This document shows positions 1 through 12,342 of a stretch of 64,000 bases of DNA, piece after piece. The DNA lies in the NCBI GenBank assembly GCA_029255685.2, contig CM055312.2, positions 2,442,649 through 2,506,648 on the forward strand, read 5' to 3'. The notes below the pieces were generated by a model. That model saw only the letters and a list, made by a program, of their open reading frames with translations, was not told the DNA's origin and did not search any database. This stretch comes from Silene conica (lineage: Eukaryota; Streptophyta; Magnoliopsida; Caryophyllales; Caryophyllaceae). Numbering within the stretch: position 1 is the first letter of the stretch; every line of letters starts with the position of its first letter. Made by a program: the position numbers and the translations under genes.

Positions 1-107
1 ATATGCACATTTTGGTCTAAAATGAGGTGTCCATGTGTCATACCCACGTCCGAGTGTGGAGTGTGGGACACGGGTACGCGAGGAAATTAGAAGAGTCGGA
101 GTAACAT
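1..107. repeat. Dispersed repeat, copy 1 (cut by window edge)
   Basis: This stretch closely resembles 42806-42914. Both copies have the order ATATGCAnATTTTGG, a TGTCATACCC block, GACACGGGTA, and AGAGTCGGAGTAACAT at the right end. Both lie in, or next to, introns of host genes. No terminal repeats or target duplication can be defined because the left end is outside the window, so the class of element is unknown. Confidence 0.6.
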
Positions 108-169
108 AGTCCGTCAGTGGGAATGAATACTAGAACTTCAGATAACAGGTAGGGATTTCACGACATTAC

Positions 170-3100
170 CGCAGGAGATGAGTACATTCCACAGCTAAGA
201 GCAAATGCTACGTTTGGTTCGTATGAATCGATTGCAAACTTCTTTTGCTCTTCTGATACTTTTAGCTTGTGCAGAGGAAGAAGCAAAGCCTAATGACAAC
301 AAACAAATAAATGCATCAAACTCTGCAAGTTACAGATAGAGAAAAACTATCTGGAAGAAGATGTGAAAAAGACCAACAATATGATTTAATTGCGAAACAG
401 TATCCGTTTTGTCTCACATATTGGTAAACCTGCTTACATAAGAGTTAGGCCCTGTTCTTTTCGGCTGAAACGATCTGAATTGAATTAATTGGAATAGAGC
501 TTAATTGAACTAAATTGAGTGAAACTGAATTGAGGTGAATTTAGTTGAATTAAAAGTTAATTTTGTGAAGAGATTAACTTAGTATAATTGATTGAACGTA
601 AATAAAACTTAATGAAATACAGCTAAACAAAATTGAACGGAGCTGAAATTAAGCCAGAAAGAACAGGGCCTTAAAGACCCTCCTTGCCCGTCGACCCGTC
701 GTCCTTAGACAACAACCCTTGAGGCACAGAAAAAACAATGCTTTTATGGATATGTCGAAAAAATATATAAAGGGGATTCATACAATTTGTGGACGGTGAA
801 TAGGCGGTCTCATCTTCAGGATCACGTATTCAATGACAGCAGCACTAAATAGATGCCCTCCAACTGTATAGGCTGCCTGAGAAAGAAGACCATATATGAA
901 ATTAGAGTCCGGAATTCTAAGCATATTGGAATCAATAAAGACCAGTGTGATGTCAGTCTGGGAATTTGCTTGATCAGTTCCGTTTCTCGATAACAGAAAA
1001 CTGTAGTCTGATTCTGTAAGCATGTATCTGATTTATTTTTCATATTGGACTGTTTTCATTTTTTGTTTCACTCCACTTCCGTTTTTTTTCTTTTCTTTCT
1101 TTTTTCTCTTGTTGAGATGAGAGTTCACTCATGACGGTTCCAAAGGATGATTCATGTCAGCCGATCCCAAAACATTTTGGGACTAAGGCTCTGATGTTGT
1201 TATTGTTGTTGTTGTATTGCACTGTTCTCGCAATTTGTGGAAATATTAACTGAGCAAATCCCAATGAGAGGAGATCTCTTTAAAAATCTTTAAAAAAGCT
1301 CAAACCTTTTGCAGCAATGAAAAGAACTTTGATTCGCTTCGAGGAACCCCATAAGCGAGATAAGCCTGCATTCCACACAACATAATAATGTACTTGCATT
1401 AAGTTGACATCTAACAATTCAATTACGCAAATGTACGGAAATGTAATGTAGAAACTGACATGCATCAACAAGGCATTATACAAGTTGACCCAGAAGGCCA
1501 GTTTTTCATCACTGCTCAAGAGGATAGGATTGACTTTGGCCAGTTGCTCAACAAGTATTCTGTCCTCCAAACAAGAAAACCAAATGAACAAATCAGCTAC
1601 GGGTTGATCCTCCCCCCAAAAAATCTTGGTAAGTAATACAAGTTTTACATGGATGCTACGCATGCAAATAAGCTACATGAAATGGTAAAAGAAAACAGAA
1701 AGAACGGCATCTGACATAGCTCACTGAACTAGACAAAATGTCAGCTGTTCTCCTACAGGAGTATAGGAATGTCCTATAGTATAAAACCAAATGAACCAAA
1801 CAGCTAAAGTTTATCTTAAATAAAAAGACTTGATGTGTCATACAAGTTATACATATTGTGTCGCATGAGAAGAAAAAAAGAGGACAGCAAGTGCGGCATC
1901 TGACGTAGCTGAACTAGACAAAAACATAAGCTGTTCTCTCATGAGACTGTCTTACAACATAAAAGCAGATCAAAAAGAGAGTAGCTCAAAAAGAAGATGC
2001 TTGTATATATGTAACATCCGATGATATTCTAACTAATACTTATAATGATTGACGGACATATTTAGTTCAAGAATTACTCATTTCAAATACGTTCATCATC
2101 AGTACGGAGTCTAAAATAATTGGTTATCAAAATAAAACTCAGTGCGACGTTCAGTGAGGCTTTCAGTGGCCTTATTGTTAAATGGGTTGGTGTTACTCAT
2201 GAATTTATAAGAACGCCTTACAGATGAAGTTGTGCCAAAATATTCTAAGACCACCGTGTTCAGAAGTAATGGACTACTCTTATAAATATCTTAGCCAAGA
2301 CAAACTATATCCATGCGACCATGACCGGATTACCCAATTTTATTTGCAGACGGAAAACTAGGGTGGAGGGGAAATGGACTTTTAACTATTCTGACCAACC
2401 TAGGCAAACAATTCCAGAGAGCGTGTTCCGCAGTTATTAGCACTTTCATAAAAGATTAAACATTACGCTTGGCAAAAAAAGAAATATGCAGCTCCTGATA
2501 TACACTCTAGTTCTTTTCATGTCAGAATCGATTAAATTAGTTGAAAAGACCTGAAATATTTACCTGAATCTACGAAGAGAACCTGCAGCATATTCAAGCT
2601 GCCTTTTCCCAACTGACATCCAAAACACTTCTGTTGCAAATTCATACCTCCCAATATCCAACCAGCTCAATTTCCCACTTACTTTATAAGGGTCAAAAGC
2701 ATTTTCTGCCCCCAGCACCTCAGAATCATGAGGCAACTCAATCTGTGGGCTTTTGGCCCACATGGGGACCATCAAGTGTTCAGATAACGACCATGGCAGT
2801 GTGTTAGAATGCTGAGCATGAGGCGAGCGAGGGTTGTCCATTGTTGTAAGCCGAGGGCTGTCCATTGTAGTCGATTTTGATGAAGGGGGACATTCCGCCA
2901 AAGAGATGAATATACTTCTCATACATCGTACCATCTCCTCTGATAATAGATTAGGGTGATTCCAAAGACGATTCGATGAAGGTTGCTTTGTAAGCTTACC
3001 GGCATTCACAGGCGCAGAATTTTCAAGGTGCATTTCCTTAGAAAATTGACTCTCCTGAAATTTGCAGGTTTCTTTAGATCATAATACTGCACAGTAATTC

Positions 3101-6100
3101 AAGTCATACACTAAACTGTAACATGCAACGACAATATTAAATCTCAGTTTCGCTCATAGTCGTAGTATTGCTTGTTGGCCTAATCTGGCTAAATGGGGCC
3201 AACATTACCTCAAACAGGGGAACGGTAACCTCCAGAACCCTATAAAACTTGGTACTATTGCCGCAGCCGATATTTAAAACTGTGCAATGCAACAATAATC
3301 ATCAGGAAGGTGCAAGGGACCTAAGGCATAGAGGAAGAAGAAGCCTAGTTATGCCTGAAGGTACTCGACTGAAAAGACAGACAAGAAGAAAGTGCTCGAG
3401 CGTAATGAGAGGGATCCATGGGCTTTTGTGATTAAAAAGAAAGAGTCTTTCTGGTGCCGTACCCATAGAGACATATCACGACGAAAGGAGAATAGAAGGA
3501 TCTTCTTCAGAATGGAATGAATCATGTAGCTGACGCATATTCGGCATTTTAGACATATAGCACAGTCAATTCAAAAGACAGGATGTTTCCAAAGGAATCC
3601 TTAAGAGAGTTCTCTTACATATATTTTTCTCAAGTTAGATATAATTCCATAACTTCAGTAATAATTGTAGTTGAACTGGTAAAATAAAAATAATATTATG
3701 AATTATTAGTTCAAGTACCAGACTGACTAGAACTGCTAGCGTAATGATTTCCAGATCTCTTCCCTGAGTACCCCTTAACAGTTAACACTATTGACCAAAT
3801 GTCACCTCGTAAAAATACAAATTACTTGTCAGAAGTCCCGGTATAACATTTCAGGCGAAAACAACAATTTAAACAAAAACCTCCAAGAAATGATGGAAAC
3901 GTTAGCAGTTCTGTAAAGTCTACATAATTAGGTGGCTGATAGCCTGATACCTTCCATGTAGGTGATGATGTCTTCTTGGAGTATGAACGTTGCAAACGAT
4001 ATTCTACGAGTCTTCTTTCATTTCTCTCTTGGCTAAGTTGAAACTGGAGGGATACCATTTTTTCTTCTAATTTAGAAACCGTGTCTTCTAATGTTACAAT
4101 AGTTGTCAGCAGATCAAGTGTCTGTGGTTATCAGAACAACAATAATAAGCATTTAGGAAAGAAACATATTATAAGAAGCTGTCAGCGTGTCACAAATATA
4201 TTTCGGGATCGAAAAGACAAAGCCCATGACTATTTAAACAAACATTTCATACTTTACCCACATTACAGTACTGCCCAAATAATGAGATTAAGTTAATTTG
4301 TTAACAATACGAACTCCAAGAATTACCAATTGGAATCCAGTTGGTAGTGGTTAGGCAAGTTCAGTAACTCAATAACAGCACCTCGTCTTCGGCTCTTGCC
4401 CGCCTAAATATCAGGCGTAGGAGCATAGCTAAACAGTGCAAGTTAATATTGATATTTTGAGTGAAAACCAAAGCTCCAATGCCTTAATCCTCCGAAAGTT
4501 ATTTAATGAGTCAAAGGCCAACATGTTAACGTGTCTAGTCGACATTATGGTAATGTTAACAATTCATTTTAAAGAAAAGCGGGAAATGACTTAAAGAAAA
4601 AAATGATACAAATGTGAAATAATTAAGTCTACCATACATGCTCAGGGAAGTGCGATGGAGTAGAGAAATCAACAAACTTGTTTTCCATAGCATGTTCCAA
4701 AGTAGCATGCAGTTCCATCTCTTCCTGCAACTGTTGTTGTAAACTACGAACCTGAAGGAAGAACTTACATCAGAATCTTGATCTATCTCACTAAATAGTA
4801 AATATGAGAAACATGATAACAATCTTGCAAAGAGTTGCATTGTTAGTTAATGACTTTATAAACTCAAGCTAATGCTATGTCTGGTAGAAGTTACAGGTTA
4901 CAATGCCCTCTTAGCATCTTAAGGCCATGTTCTTTTCGGCTGAAACGAGCTGAATTGAATAAACTGGAGTAGAGCTTAATTGAACTAAATTGAGTGAAAC
5001 TGAGATAAAGTGAATTTAGTTGAATTAAAAGTTACTTTTGTGAAGAGATTAATTGAAAATAATTGATTGAACGTAAATAAAACCTAACGGAATACAACCA
5101 AACAAAATTGAAAGGAGCTGAAATTAAGCCAGAAAGAACAGGGCCTACGTATAGTATTGGCAATAGCTAGTGTACAAAAAAGAAACAAATGAATTGCATA
5201 AAACCAAAGTGATTGCGACGAACACAGAGCCTTCTGGAATAGAAAGATAAATCAACCTGCTGCCATCCTTTAAGATATCTCCGGAGATCCAAAACACAAC
5301 TCTATCCCACCAATTATTTACAATTTATCCAGCTAATGGTTCCTGAATACTAGTATGGATCAACTTTCAGTTTTTTAATTATGGCCGTAAAGTTAGGGCA
5401 CTGTCTACCATGTAATTTTCCATCGGAAAACCTATTGTACAGTCCATTTTGTTTTGGCCAATTTGTAACTATCCAACACTCTATTTCCAACTGCTAAGAT
5501 TTTTTGGCCATTTTATCACCATGTAAACATTGCCACCATGGCTGCGTAATTCGATATGAACACACAAACATCTGAATCTTGAATCATGATACAGTCTTAA
5601 TAAAGTGTCTAGCATGCATTATATCATTATATTTCAGTGTCACTATACTTCTTCATATATGTTACTGAATGAGATTGACTTGACATAGATGCTTACATCT
5701 CTCTCAAGTTCAAACTTGTATGAGCAAGCACCATCCCGTCTCTCATAATATCCCGATTTTCGAGCTTTAATAAAACCGCTCGCCTGTGAGACATAGATCA
5801 TCATTACTATATATTACAAAGTATACAATTGACAAACTAAAAAGCATTATATTTAACATATTAAGCAGTTTTACACTAAGTACCACTTATCAATTTATCA
5901 TTAAACAATGTGAAGTCCATAACCAAGATTTCTTATTTCCTCTTCTAACCCATGACCCTCCCAGCAATTACAAAAGTAGGGCATATCAAAATCCCCTACA
6001 TTTGAATTTCCTCGTATCTCACAATCTCTAGCCTCGACCATACCATAGCAAAATCACCCAACAAAAACCTACATTCAAAGTTCCTCCCTAAAATAGAAAG

Positions 6101-6767
6101 TTATAAACCCATACATTGAACAAAAAAAAGTCGAAAAGGGCAATCCCTAAAAGGCCACATTTTCCCTTGAAACAGAAATTGAACCAATTTTCTAGGGAAC
6201 CGAAATTTCAGTCAACAACCAGTCAACCACGAGTAATAGTTCGAGATGAGTAGAGAACTCGCCTTGAACGAGAACCAATGGCTGAGACCTTCACTTAACC
6301 TGATATCTGGATCATTAGCAGCAGTGCCAAGAGATGCAAACTGAAGGGCATTCTCATTTCTGTAGAAAAATTACACAGTTGACAATGCAATATCTATTAG
6401 CTAAGAAAATTAACTCAACTACCACTGCAACACACTTACAACCCAGATAAAACAAAGCATTGAACAAATCAAACCGAAACATGATGGAGGTAAAACTAAT
6501 CATTTCAAACATGCTCACAATCTCCAACAACATTAGTAACATATCACCTAGGCTAGTGCCTCAAGGACTCTAACAAATTGCCGGGTAAGGGAATGTCGAA
6601 TGTATGCAGTCTTACCCTCGTGTTAGCAACACAAAGAGGCGGTTTTGAAACGACCCACAAACCCCACAATAATATAAATAAATAAAAAACTTAACACAAA
6701 ATTACAATAAAGGGAGAAAAAAGGTTAAAAGGGGAACTTACATATTCATAGCTGAAGTTTCAGCCAT
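170..6767 (-). CDS. Coiled-coil plus DUF547 protein (MIP1-like), 3' end beyond the window
   Basis: Coding exons in transcript order are 6767-6742, 6359-6263, 5783-5697, 4751-4638, 4121-3951, 3054-2564, 1559-1460, 1365-1306, 876-784 and 289-170. Their phases agree at every junction and give 453 codons with no stop. Residues from about 65 to 150 form a leucine-zipper-like coiled coil (ELERDV, then QLSQERNERRL). The later exons carry the DUF547 core, with NPILLSS, FWVNLYNALLMH, AYLAYGVPRS, AAYTVGGH and the end of that domain. The apparent stop after RPQIV is only intron sequence after donor ATT/GTATGA; the next exon at 289-170 restores the family pattern. The last family exon should lie left of position 1. 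The second intron uses a GC donor (AAG/GCGAGT). Family members are called ternary complex factor MIP1 leucine-zipper proteins; their biochemical role is not established. The first exon is short and least certain. Confidence 0.85.
448..670. mobile_element. PIF/Harbinger-type (Tourist-like) MITE, copy 1
   Basis: A 223 bp element begins GGCCCTGTTCTTTTCGGCTG and ends AGAAAGAACAGGGCC. It is flanked on both sides by TTA (445-447 and 671-673). A 3 bp TTA duplication with GGCC termini is typical of PIF/Harbinger MITEs. It lies in an intron of the DUF547 gene. Related copies are at 4923, 15988 and 19752. Confidence 0.85.
4923..5145. mobile_element. PIF/Harbinger-type MITE, copy 2
   Basis: Same 223 bp family as at 448, with termini GGCCATGTTC and GAACAGGGCC. 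The flanking trinucleotides are TAA and TAC, so the target duplication has decayed. It sits in the intron between the DUF547-gene exons 5697-5783 and 4638-4751. Confidence 0.85.
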
Positions 6768-7514
6768 GTCTAATTCATGGATTAACACACCAAGAAAGCT
6801 TCAATCTTTACAACAATGGCGAAACCCTACTACCAAAACAACTACAAACACAATTCAATTTCCGGGTTTTAACCCAAAAGATTGCGACTTTCACACAGTA
6901 AAACCCTTAAACAACAAAACCCACAAATTAAAATCAAACAACAGATGAAAAAAAAGGTAAAGATAATGTCTTGATAAAGAATCAAGTATAAAGTTGGGAT
7001 TTTTCCAAAAAATGGGAGCAAAATCTAAGAGAAAGATGGAGAGCAAGTGAACTATACACTATACTTCATGTGACTAGTAAAGGAAGAAGAACACAACATG
7101 TAGTACAATTGACATTTAATGAATGTGAATGCGTAAGTGAATGAACAGTTGACAGTCTTTTTCAAATTTTGAGAACAAACCGTCTCAAACGTAAAACGAG
7201 TCAAATACTACCTCGAATAGATCGTCAGTCTCAGTAGGCTAAGCCTAGGCTTACACGAAATTTGTTATTCGATATTTCGTTTTTATCTCATTTATATATT
7301 TGACCCGTTTTTATTAAATGTTAAATTATTGATCAATTCATTCAATTCACTTACTACTTTCTGTTGTTTGTTAGCCAGAGAAATCACGCCCACCAAATTA
7401 CAGAGTGCATAAACATGGAAATAAGATGGTACTATCATTATTTATGAGTAGGGTAGTTGTGCATATTTACAATTGACAATCGATATTCATTCCTTAGTTG
7501 GTCCCCACTCCCGA
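6768..7514. other. Upstream region of the DUF547 gene, no gene seen
   Basis: The first part is the presumed 5' leader and promoter of the minus-strand gene ending at 6767. The only plus-strand reading frame (6766-6948) is antisense to that leader and has no recognisable features. The remainder is AT-rich spacer. Confidence 0.5.
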
Positions 7515-10163
7515 CTTATTATTCACGTTTTTTAGGCCGAAAAGGTCTCCAGATAAAAACTCTCGAAATTCGTATCATAGTGCTTTGATATCATATAAAA
7601 ATGACTCAATGACTCAACGTGTTTAAATTGGCATTCAGTTTAAAATAGTCACATTTAGAGGCGACGAAACTTTGGAACATTTGTTTCGTGACTGTCCGTG
7701 GACTAGACGTATTTGGGCCTCTTCTTCCTTAGGCATAAGATGCAATCAAGACTCTTTTTTGAGTTTGAGGCATTGGATTTTGAATTGGTTGTTTAATTTA
7801 GGGGTTGTGGCAGACTCGTCTCATGTGGTTATTCTCTTTTTGTCTATCATTTGGAGTATCTGGGTTTTGCGTAATAAGGTGGTTTTTGCTACCATGGTTC
7901 CCCCCCCGTCTTCTTCCGGATTCAAAAGGATTCTGCTTATATTGCTTTGAGGCCCTGAATTCCGATCATAGGGTCACCCAGCATTGGGACTCTGCCCTTA
8001 ATGCTATCAGGGATCATTTTCCTGTTTGTTTGGTCAAAGGTTATGGGTCTTGTGTTGCTTTTCGTGTTAAGGTGGATGCTAGCTCACATTTAAATCTTAA
8101 AGTTTCGGCTGGTTGGGTGGTTTATTCTCTTGATGGGTCCTGTTTTGGTAAGTTTTCTTCTGGTTTTTATGCTGAATCTCCTCTTCATCATGCTGAAGCG
8201 TTGGGAGTTTATCATGTGATTAAGTGGGCAATCGCTAATGATTTCAAACATTTGGACATTTCTTCTGATTGTCTTATTTTGGTCCAACAGCTTGCGGAAG
8301 TGATCAAGACTAGGTCCTCTGTTTTCAATGTTTTATCGGATATTAGATCGTATTTTTCTGTTTTTCATTGTCTATGTATTAGCTTTATACCAAGGAACCT
8401 CAACAAGGTTGCTCACAACTTTGCCAATGGCCCTGTTTAAACTTGGTATAGTTTACACCTGCCAAAAAAAATCATTACTTTATAGGTCGTGTTTGACATA
8501 GACAGAATAAGTTATATAGTTTATTCTATATTGTTTTCCGAAAAACACATGCATCCAATATTATTATAAGATATATTGAGCCTATAGACAAGAACTCAGA
8601 AGAAAAAAAATTGGGCTCAAAAATGGCCAAAAATAGCTGATTTTGAAGATTATTATCCACGTTTTTTAGGCCCAAAAGGTCTCGGGATAAAAACTATCGA
8701 AATTCGCACCATAATGCCTGAATACCATATAAAAATGACTTAATGTGTTAAAATTGGCATACGGTTTAAAATAGACGCATTTAGAGGCCGTAACATTACT
8801 TTAAGGTTCGTGTATGTATAACCTAGACGAAATAAGTTATATAATTTATTATATATTGTCTTCTGAAAAACCTATGCATCCAATATTTATTATAGGATAT
8901 ATTGATCTTATAGATAAGAATTCAGAATAAAAAAAATTCGGGTTCAAAAATGACCAAAAATAGCCGATTTTGAAGGTTATTACCCACGTTTTTTAGGCCG
9001 GAAAGGTCCCCAGGTTAAAACTCTCGAAATTCGCATCATAGTGCCTTGATACCATATAAAAATGACTCAATGTGTTTAAATCGTCATTCGGTTTAAAATA
9101 GTCACATTTAGAGGCCGTAACATTACTTTATAGGCCGTATTTGAAATAGACAAAATAAGTTATATAGTTAATTCTATATGGTTTTCCGAAAAACTCATGC
9201 ATCCAATATTTATTATAGAATATATTGAGCTTATAGACAAAAATTCAGAATAAAAAAAATCCGGGTTCAAAAATTACCAAAAACAACCGATTATAAAGGT
9301 TATTATCCACGTTTTTCAAGCCGGAAACGTCTCTAGATAAGAACCTCGAAATTCGCACCATAGTGCCTTGATACCATATAAAAATGACTCAATGTGTTTA
9401 AATCGGCAATCGGTTTAAAATAGTCACATTTAGAGGCCGTAACATTACTTTATAGGTCGTGTTTGGCATAGACAAAATAAGTTATATCGTTTATTCTATA
9501 TTGTTTTCCAAAAAATTCATGCATCCAATATTTATTATAGGATATATTGAGCCTATAGACAAGATCGAATTCAGAAGAAAAAAATTCCGGGTTCAAAAAT
9601 GACCAAAAATAGCCGATTTTGAAGGTTATTATCCACGTTTTTTAGGCCTGAAAGGTCCCGGGATAAAAACTCTCGAAATTCGCACCATAGTGCCTGAATA
9701 CCATATAAAAATGACTCAATATGTTAAAATTGGCATATGGTTTAAAATAGACCCATTTAGAGGCCGTAACATTACTTTAAGGGTCGTGTTTAACCTAGAC
9801 AAAATAAGTTATATAATTTATTATATTGTCTTCTGAAAAATTCATGCATCCAATATTTATTGTAGGATATATTGAGCTTATAGACAAGAATTTAGAATAA
9901 AAAACCGGCTTCAAAAATGACCAAAAATAGCCGATTATGAAGGTAATTATCCACGTTTTTTTAGGCTGGATAGGTCCCCAGATAAAATCTCTCGAAATTC
10001 GCACCATAGTGCCTTGATACCATATAAAAATGACTCAATGTGTTTAAATCGGCAATCGGTTTAAAATAGTCACATTTAGAGGCCGTAACATTACTTTATA
10101 GGTCGTGTTTGACATAGACAAAATAAGTTATATAGTTTATTATTCTATATTGTTTTCCGAAAA
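7515..10163. repeat. Tandem array with units of about 325 bp
   Basis: A landmark near CCACGTTTTTTAGGCC recurs at about 7520, 8650, 8978, 9298, 9625 and 9943, giving spacings of roughly 318-328 bp where uninterrupted. Every unit also has CTCGAAATTCGCACCATAGT, ATACCATATAAAAATGACT, TTTAAAATAG, AGAGGCCGTAACATTACTTT and CAAAAATAGCCGATT. Units differ: those at 8650 and 9625 share a variant with GGGATAAAAACT and AGACnCATTTAGAGG, three units apart, suggesting a higher-order pattern. Reading frames inside the array look like chance. The first unit is split by a LINE fragment. Confidence 0.9.
7664..8470 (+). pseudogene. 5'-truncated LINE fragment: zinc-binding RVT end and RNase H-like domain
   Basis: The fragment begins with a zf-RVT-like segment (DETLEHLFRDCPWTRRIW) and continues with an RVT_3-type RNase H domain (VKVDAS, then GWVVYS, HAEALG, DCLILVQQL, RNLNKVAH), as at the C-terminus of plant LINE reverse transcriptases. 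The first part is in the frame of 7672-7950 and the second in the frame of 7805-8440, so at least one frameshift separates them. There is a short A-run at 8463-8470. The flanks are the two halves of one tandem-repeat unit, so it inserted into the array; about six bases of the unit are missing at the joint. It is a dead fragment. Confidence 0.8.
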
Positions 10164-11004
10164 ATAAGTAAATTTAGTATGTATTTTTTTCTGTTTAATT
10201 TATTTTAAAATTAAATTAACAAAATGTTAATGTCTATCATTCTATTAATTGCATTTAATGATTATGATTTTATTTTTCTTTTCTTTTTTCTTTTCAAAAT
10301 AAGGGATGATGATGTGACTTAATAAATTACTCTTAAATAGTGGAATGGTGAACTATGATACATTTGATTGTCTTTTTATTATATTTATAGATTTTACAGT
10401 ATTAATTAAAATAAAAAATAATAAAATTTACCTTTATTCTGCTTTGTCAAAATAGTTACTCAAATAACAATTCTGTAAGTATCATTAACGACCTTTGACA
10501 ATGTGATGAACGACAAATAAAATTACAAATTTATGATTTCATAATTTGATATTCGGATATAAAGTTGATATTACACCAATGTTTCTAATTAAATCAGATA
10601 ATGTATTTTGATAGTAAAACTAAGTGTAAAATAAACCCCAGAAAAACAAGGGAAAAAATGACAAAAAAACATTCAATAAAAATATTTTCTTAAAAAGGTG
10701 TCATGGATGGCATTTTTAATAAACCGTCACTAGATCTGAAAATATTCACATTAGAAAAATGAAATAAGGTTAAAAAATAATTAAATATGTTCAAATTTCT
10801 TGAAAGGACAAATACTAAAAACAAATTCACTAAAATATTACAATAAAAAGGGCAAAAAACTAATTTCTAAGAAAATTAACTAATGGAAGAAGTGTTAATT
10901 GAAATTATGCATATACAATAATGCTAATATAAATTGTTGGATTATCATCGACAATAGAAATAAATTGTCTGCAAAATATCCATACATTCCCTTTTTAAAT
11001 AGAA
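10164..11004. other. AT-rich spacer, nothing recognised
   Basis: Very AT-rich sequence between the tandem array and the Helitron at 11005. I see no coding potential, terminal repeats or RNA-gene signature. Confidence 0.5.
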
Positions 11005-11561
11005 CTAGTTTTAAACCCGTGCAAATTGCACGGGTATGCTGTTTTAAAGTTTGTTATTATAATAATTGCTTACTCTTTTTGTTTTCCTTTTAGATGAATT
11101 AAATTTACGTTAATATATTTCAGACAATTATGATTTTCATCTTTGTCGTACTTTTTTAAAAAAATGTGTCTGTAAAATATGTATACTTTTATTAATAATC
11201 AATTAATCACGCAAAAAATGTTTTAATAATGTTTCAAATTTTGTATGTTCGGTTTATTATTGTTGTAAATTGTTATTATTATAATATTTTAATCATCTAA
11301 ATAAATTGTGGTCTAATTATCACAACATCTATTTCTAATTAATTGATGTATATAAAAATGTGGGTAATGTTTCGTAATCTACGATTTTAGACATTTATTT
11401 GGAATACGTAGAATATTAGGCGGTTATTGTGCAGGGAAATCATATGTTATTGTGCGGGACCCACCTGAGTGAATTAAGAAAAAAATAAAAAATTAGAGGT
11501 TGGATGTATGATGTGGCGCAACCAAAGACTGATAAATGTTTCAGAATTTATATAGATTAGA
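11005..11561 (-). mobile_element. Small non-autonomous Helitron
   Basis: Read on the minus strand, the element starts TCTAATCTATATAAATTC (5' TC) and ends with the hairpin ACCCGTGC / GCACGGGT followed by TTAAAACTAG. It lies between A and T, as expected of Helitrons, which insert at AT without a target duplication and end in CTRR. It is 557 bp with no reading frame, so it must depend on proteins from elsewhere. Confidence 0.75.
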
Positions 11562-12337
11562 TGTTAACTAGTGTGCGTGCTATAATCTTATCTATATTAA
11601 TACAAGAACATTTGGTGTAATTTCGGGCATGCTAAAATAAATGTAGGACGGGTTAAAAACTAGTATTGTATAATTATTTCTATTACATGCTTATATTGAA
11701 TTGTTAGTCATTGATTATTGATCACAATCGTAAATTAATTTGTTAATTATTTTCTAAGATCAAAAGCCTGAAATAGAATTAGACCAAGCATGTTTTAGGA
11801 GACCGATATATTAGTAGCGAAAGCTCGCTAGAACCCGACCTAAGGTTGACAATAAGACCGAGAGATGATTGTCCTAAAACCTTGACAATTACCAATGTTG
11901 TAAATTTCTAGTTGACATTAACGTTATTAATTTGCATGTGTGACCCGACTTCTCCTAGACTTCTTTTAATTATTGATATTTTCGTTATCATAAATCTACC
12001 AAGCAATCAACCAAAGAATTAAAACCGACCTATATAAAATTCACCTCATAACAATTCATTACGTAGCTCTCGTTGTTGGATTAGGAGGCTGCTCCAAATT
12101 TTTATGTAGGAAACTTGTCCCACATTTGGTAGAATAGTGAGAGGGGGTTCCTACTTTATATATTGGAGTATGTTATCTAGTGTTAACTAGATAATAGTAG
12201 AGAGACTTAAGTCTCCCCGCGCACGTGCCGCCACCGTCCTCCGTCCGATTCATGACACGTGCACGACGGGGCTATATTTTTACTTCCGGTACAAACTACA
12301 TCCACGGATTCTAGTGGTTATAATTCTAGTCGTTGGA
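11562..12337. other. Repeat-rich spacer left of the solo LTR
   Basis: No gene. From about 12074 (TGTTGGATTAGGAGG) the sequence resembles the start of a retrotransposon LTR, but no matching right end was found. A tiny TCTATATTAATA ... AAAACTAG unit at about 11593-11663 resembles Helitron ends brought together. Confidence 0.35.
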
Positions 12338-12342
12338 GTATT

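Noticed and set aside
778-1023. A stop right after the DUF547 RPQI motif, suggesting a truncated protein
   Set aside because: The stop lies in an intron: ATT/GTATGA is a good donor and the exon at 170-289 continues the family pattern in phase.
7515-10163. CRISPR-like spaced repeats
   Set aside because: The units are ~325 bp, adjacent and imperfect, with no short repeat/unique spacer pattern; this is plant nuclear DNA.
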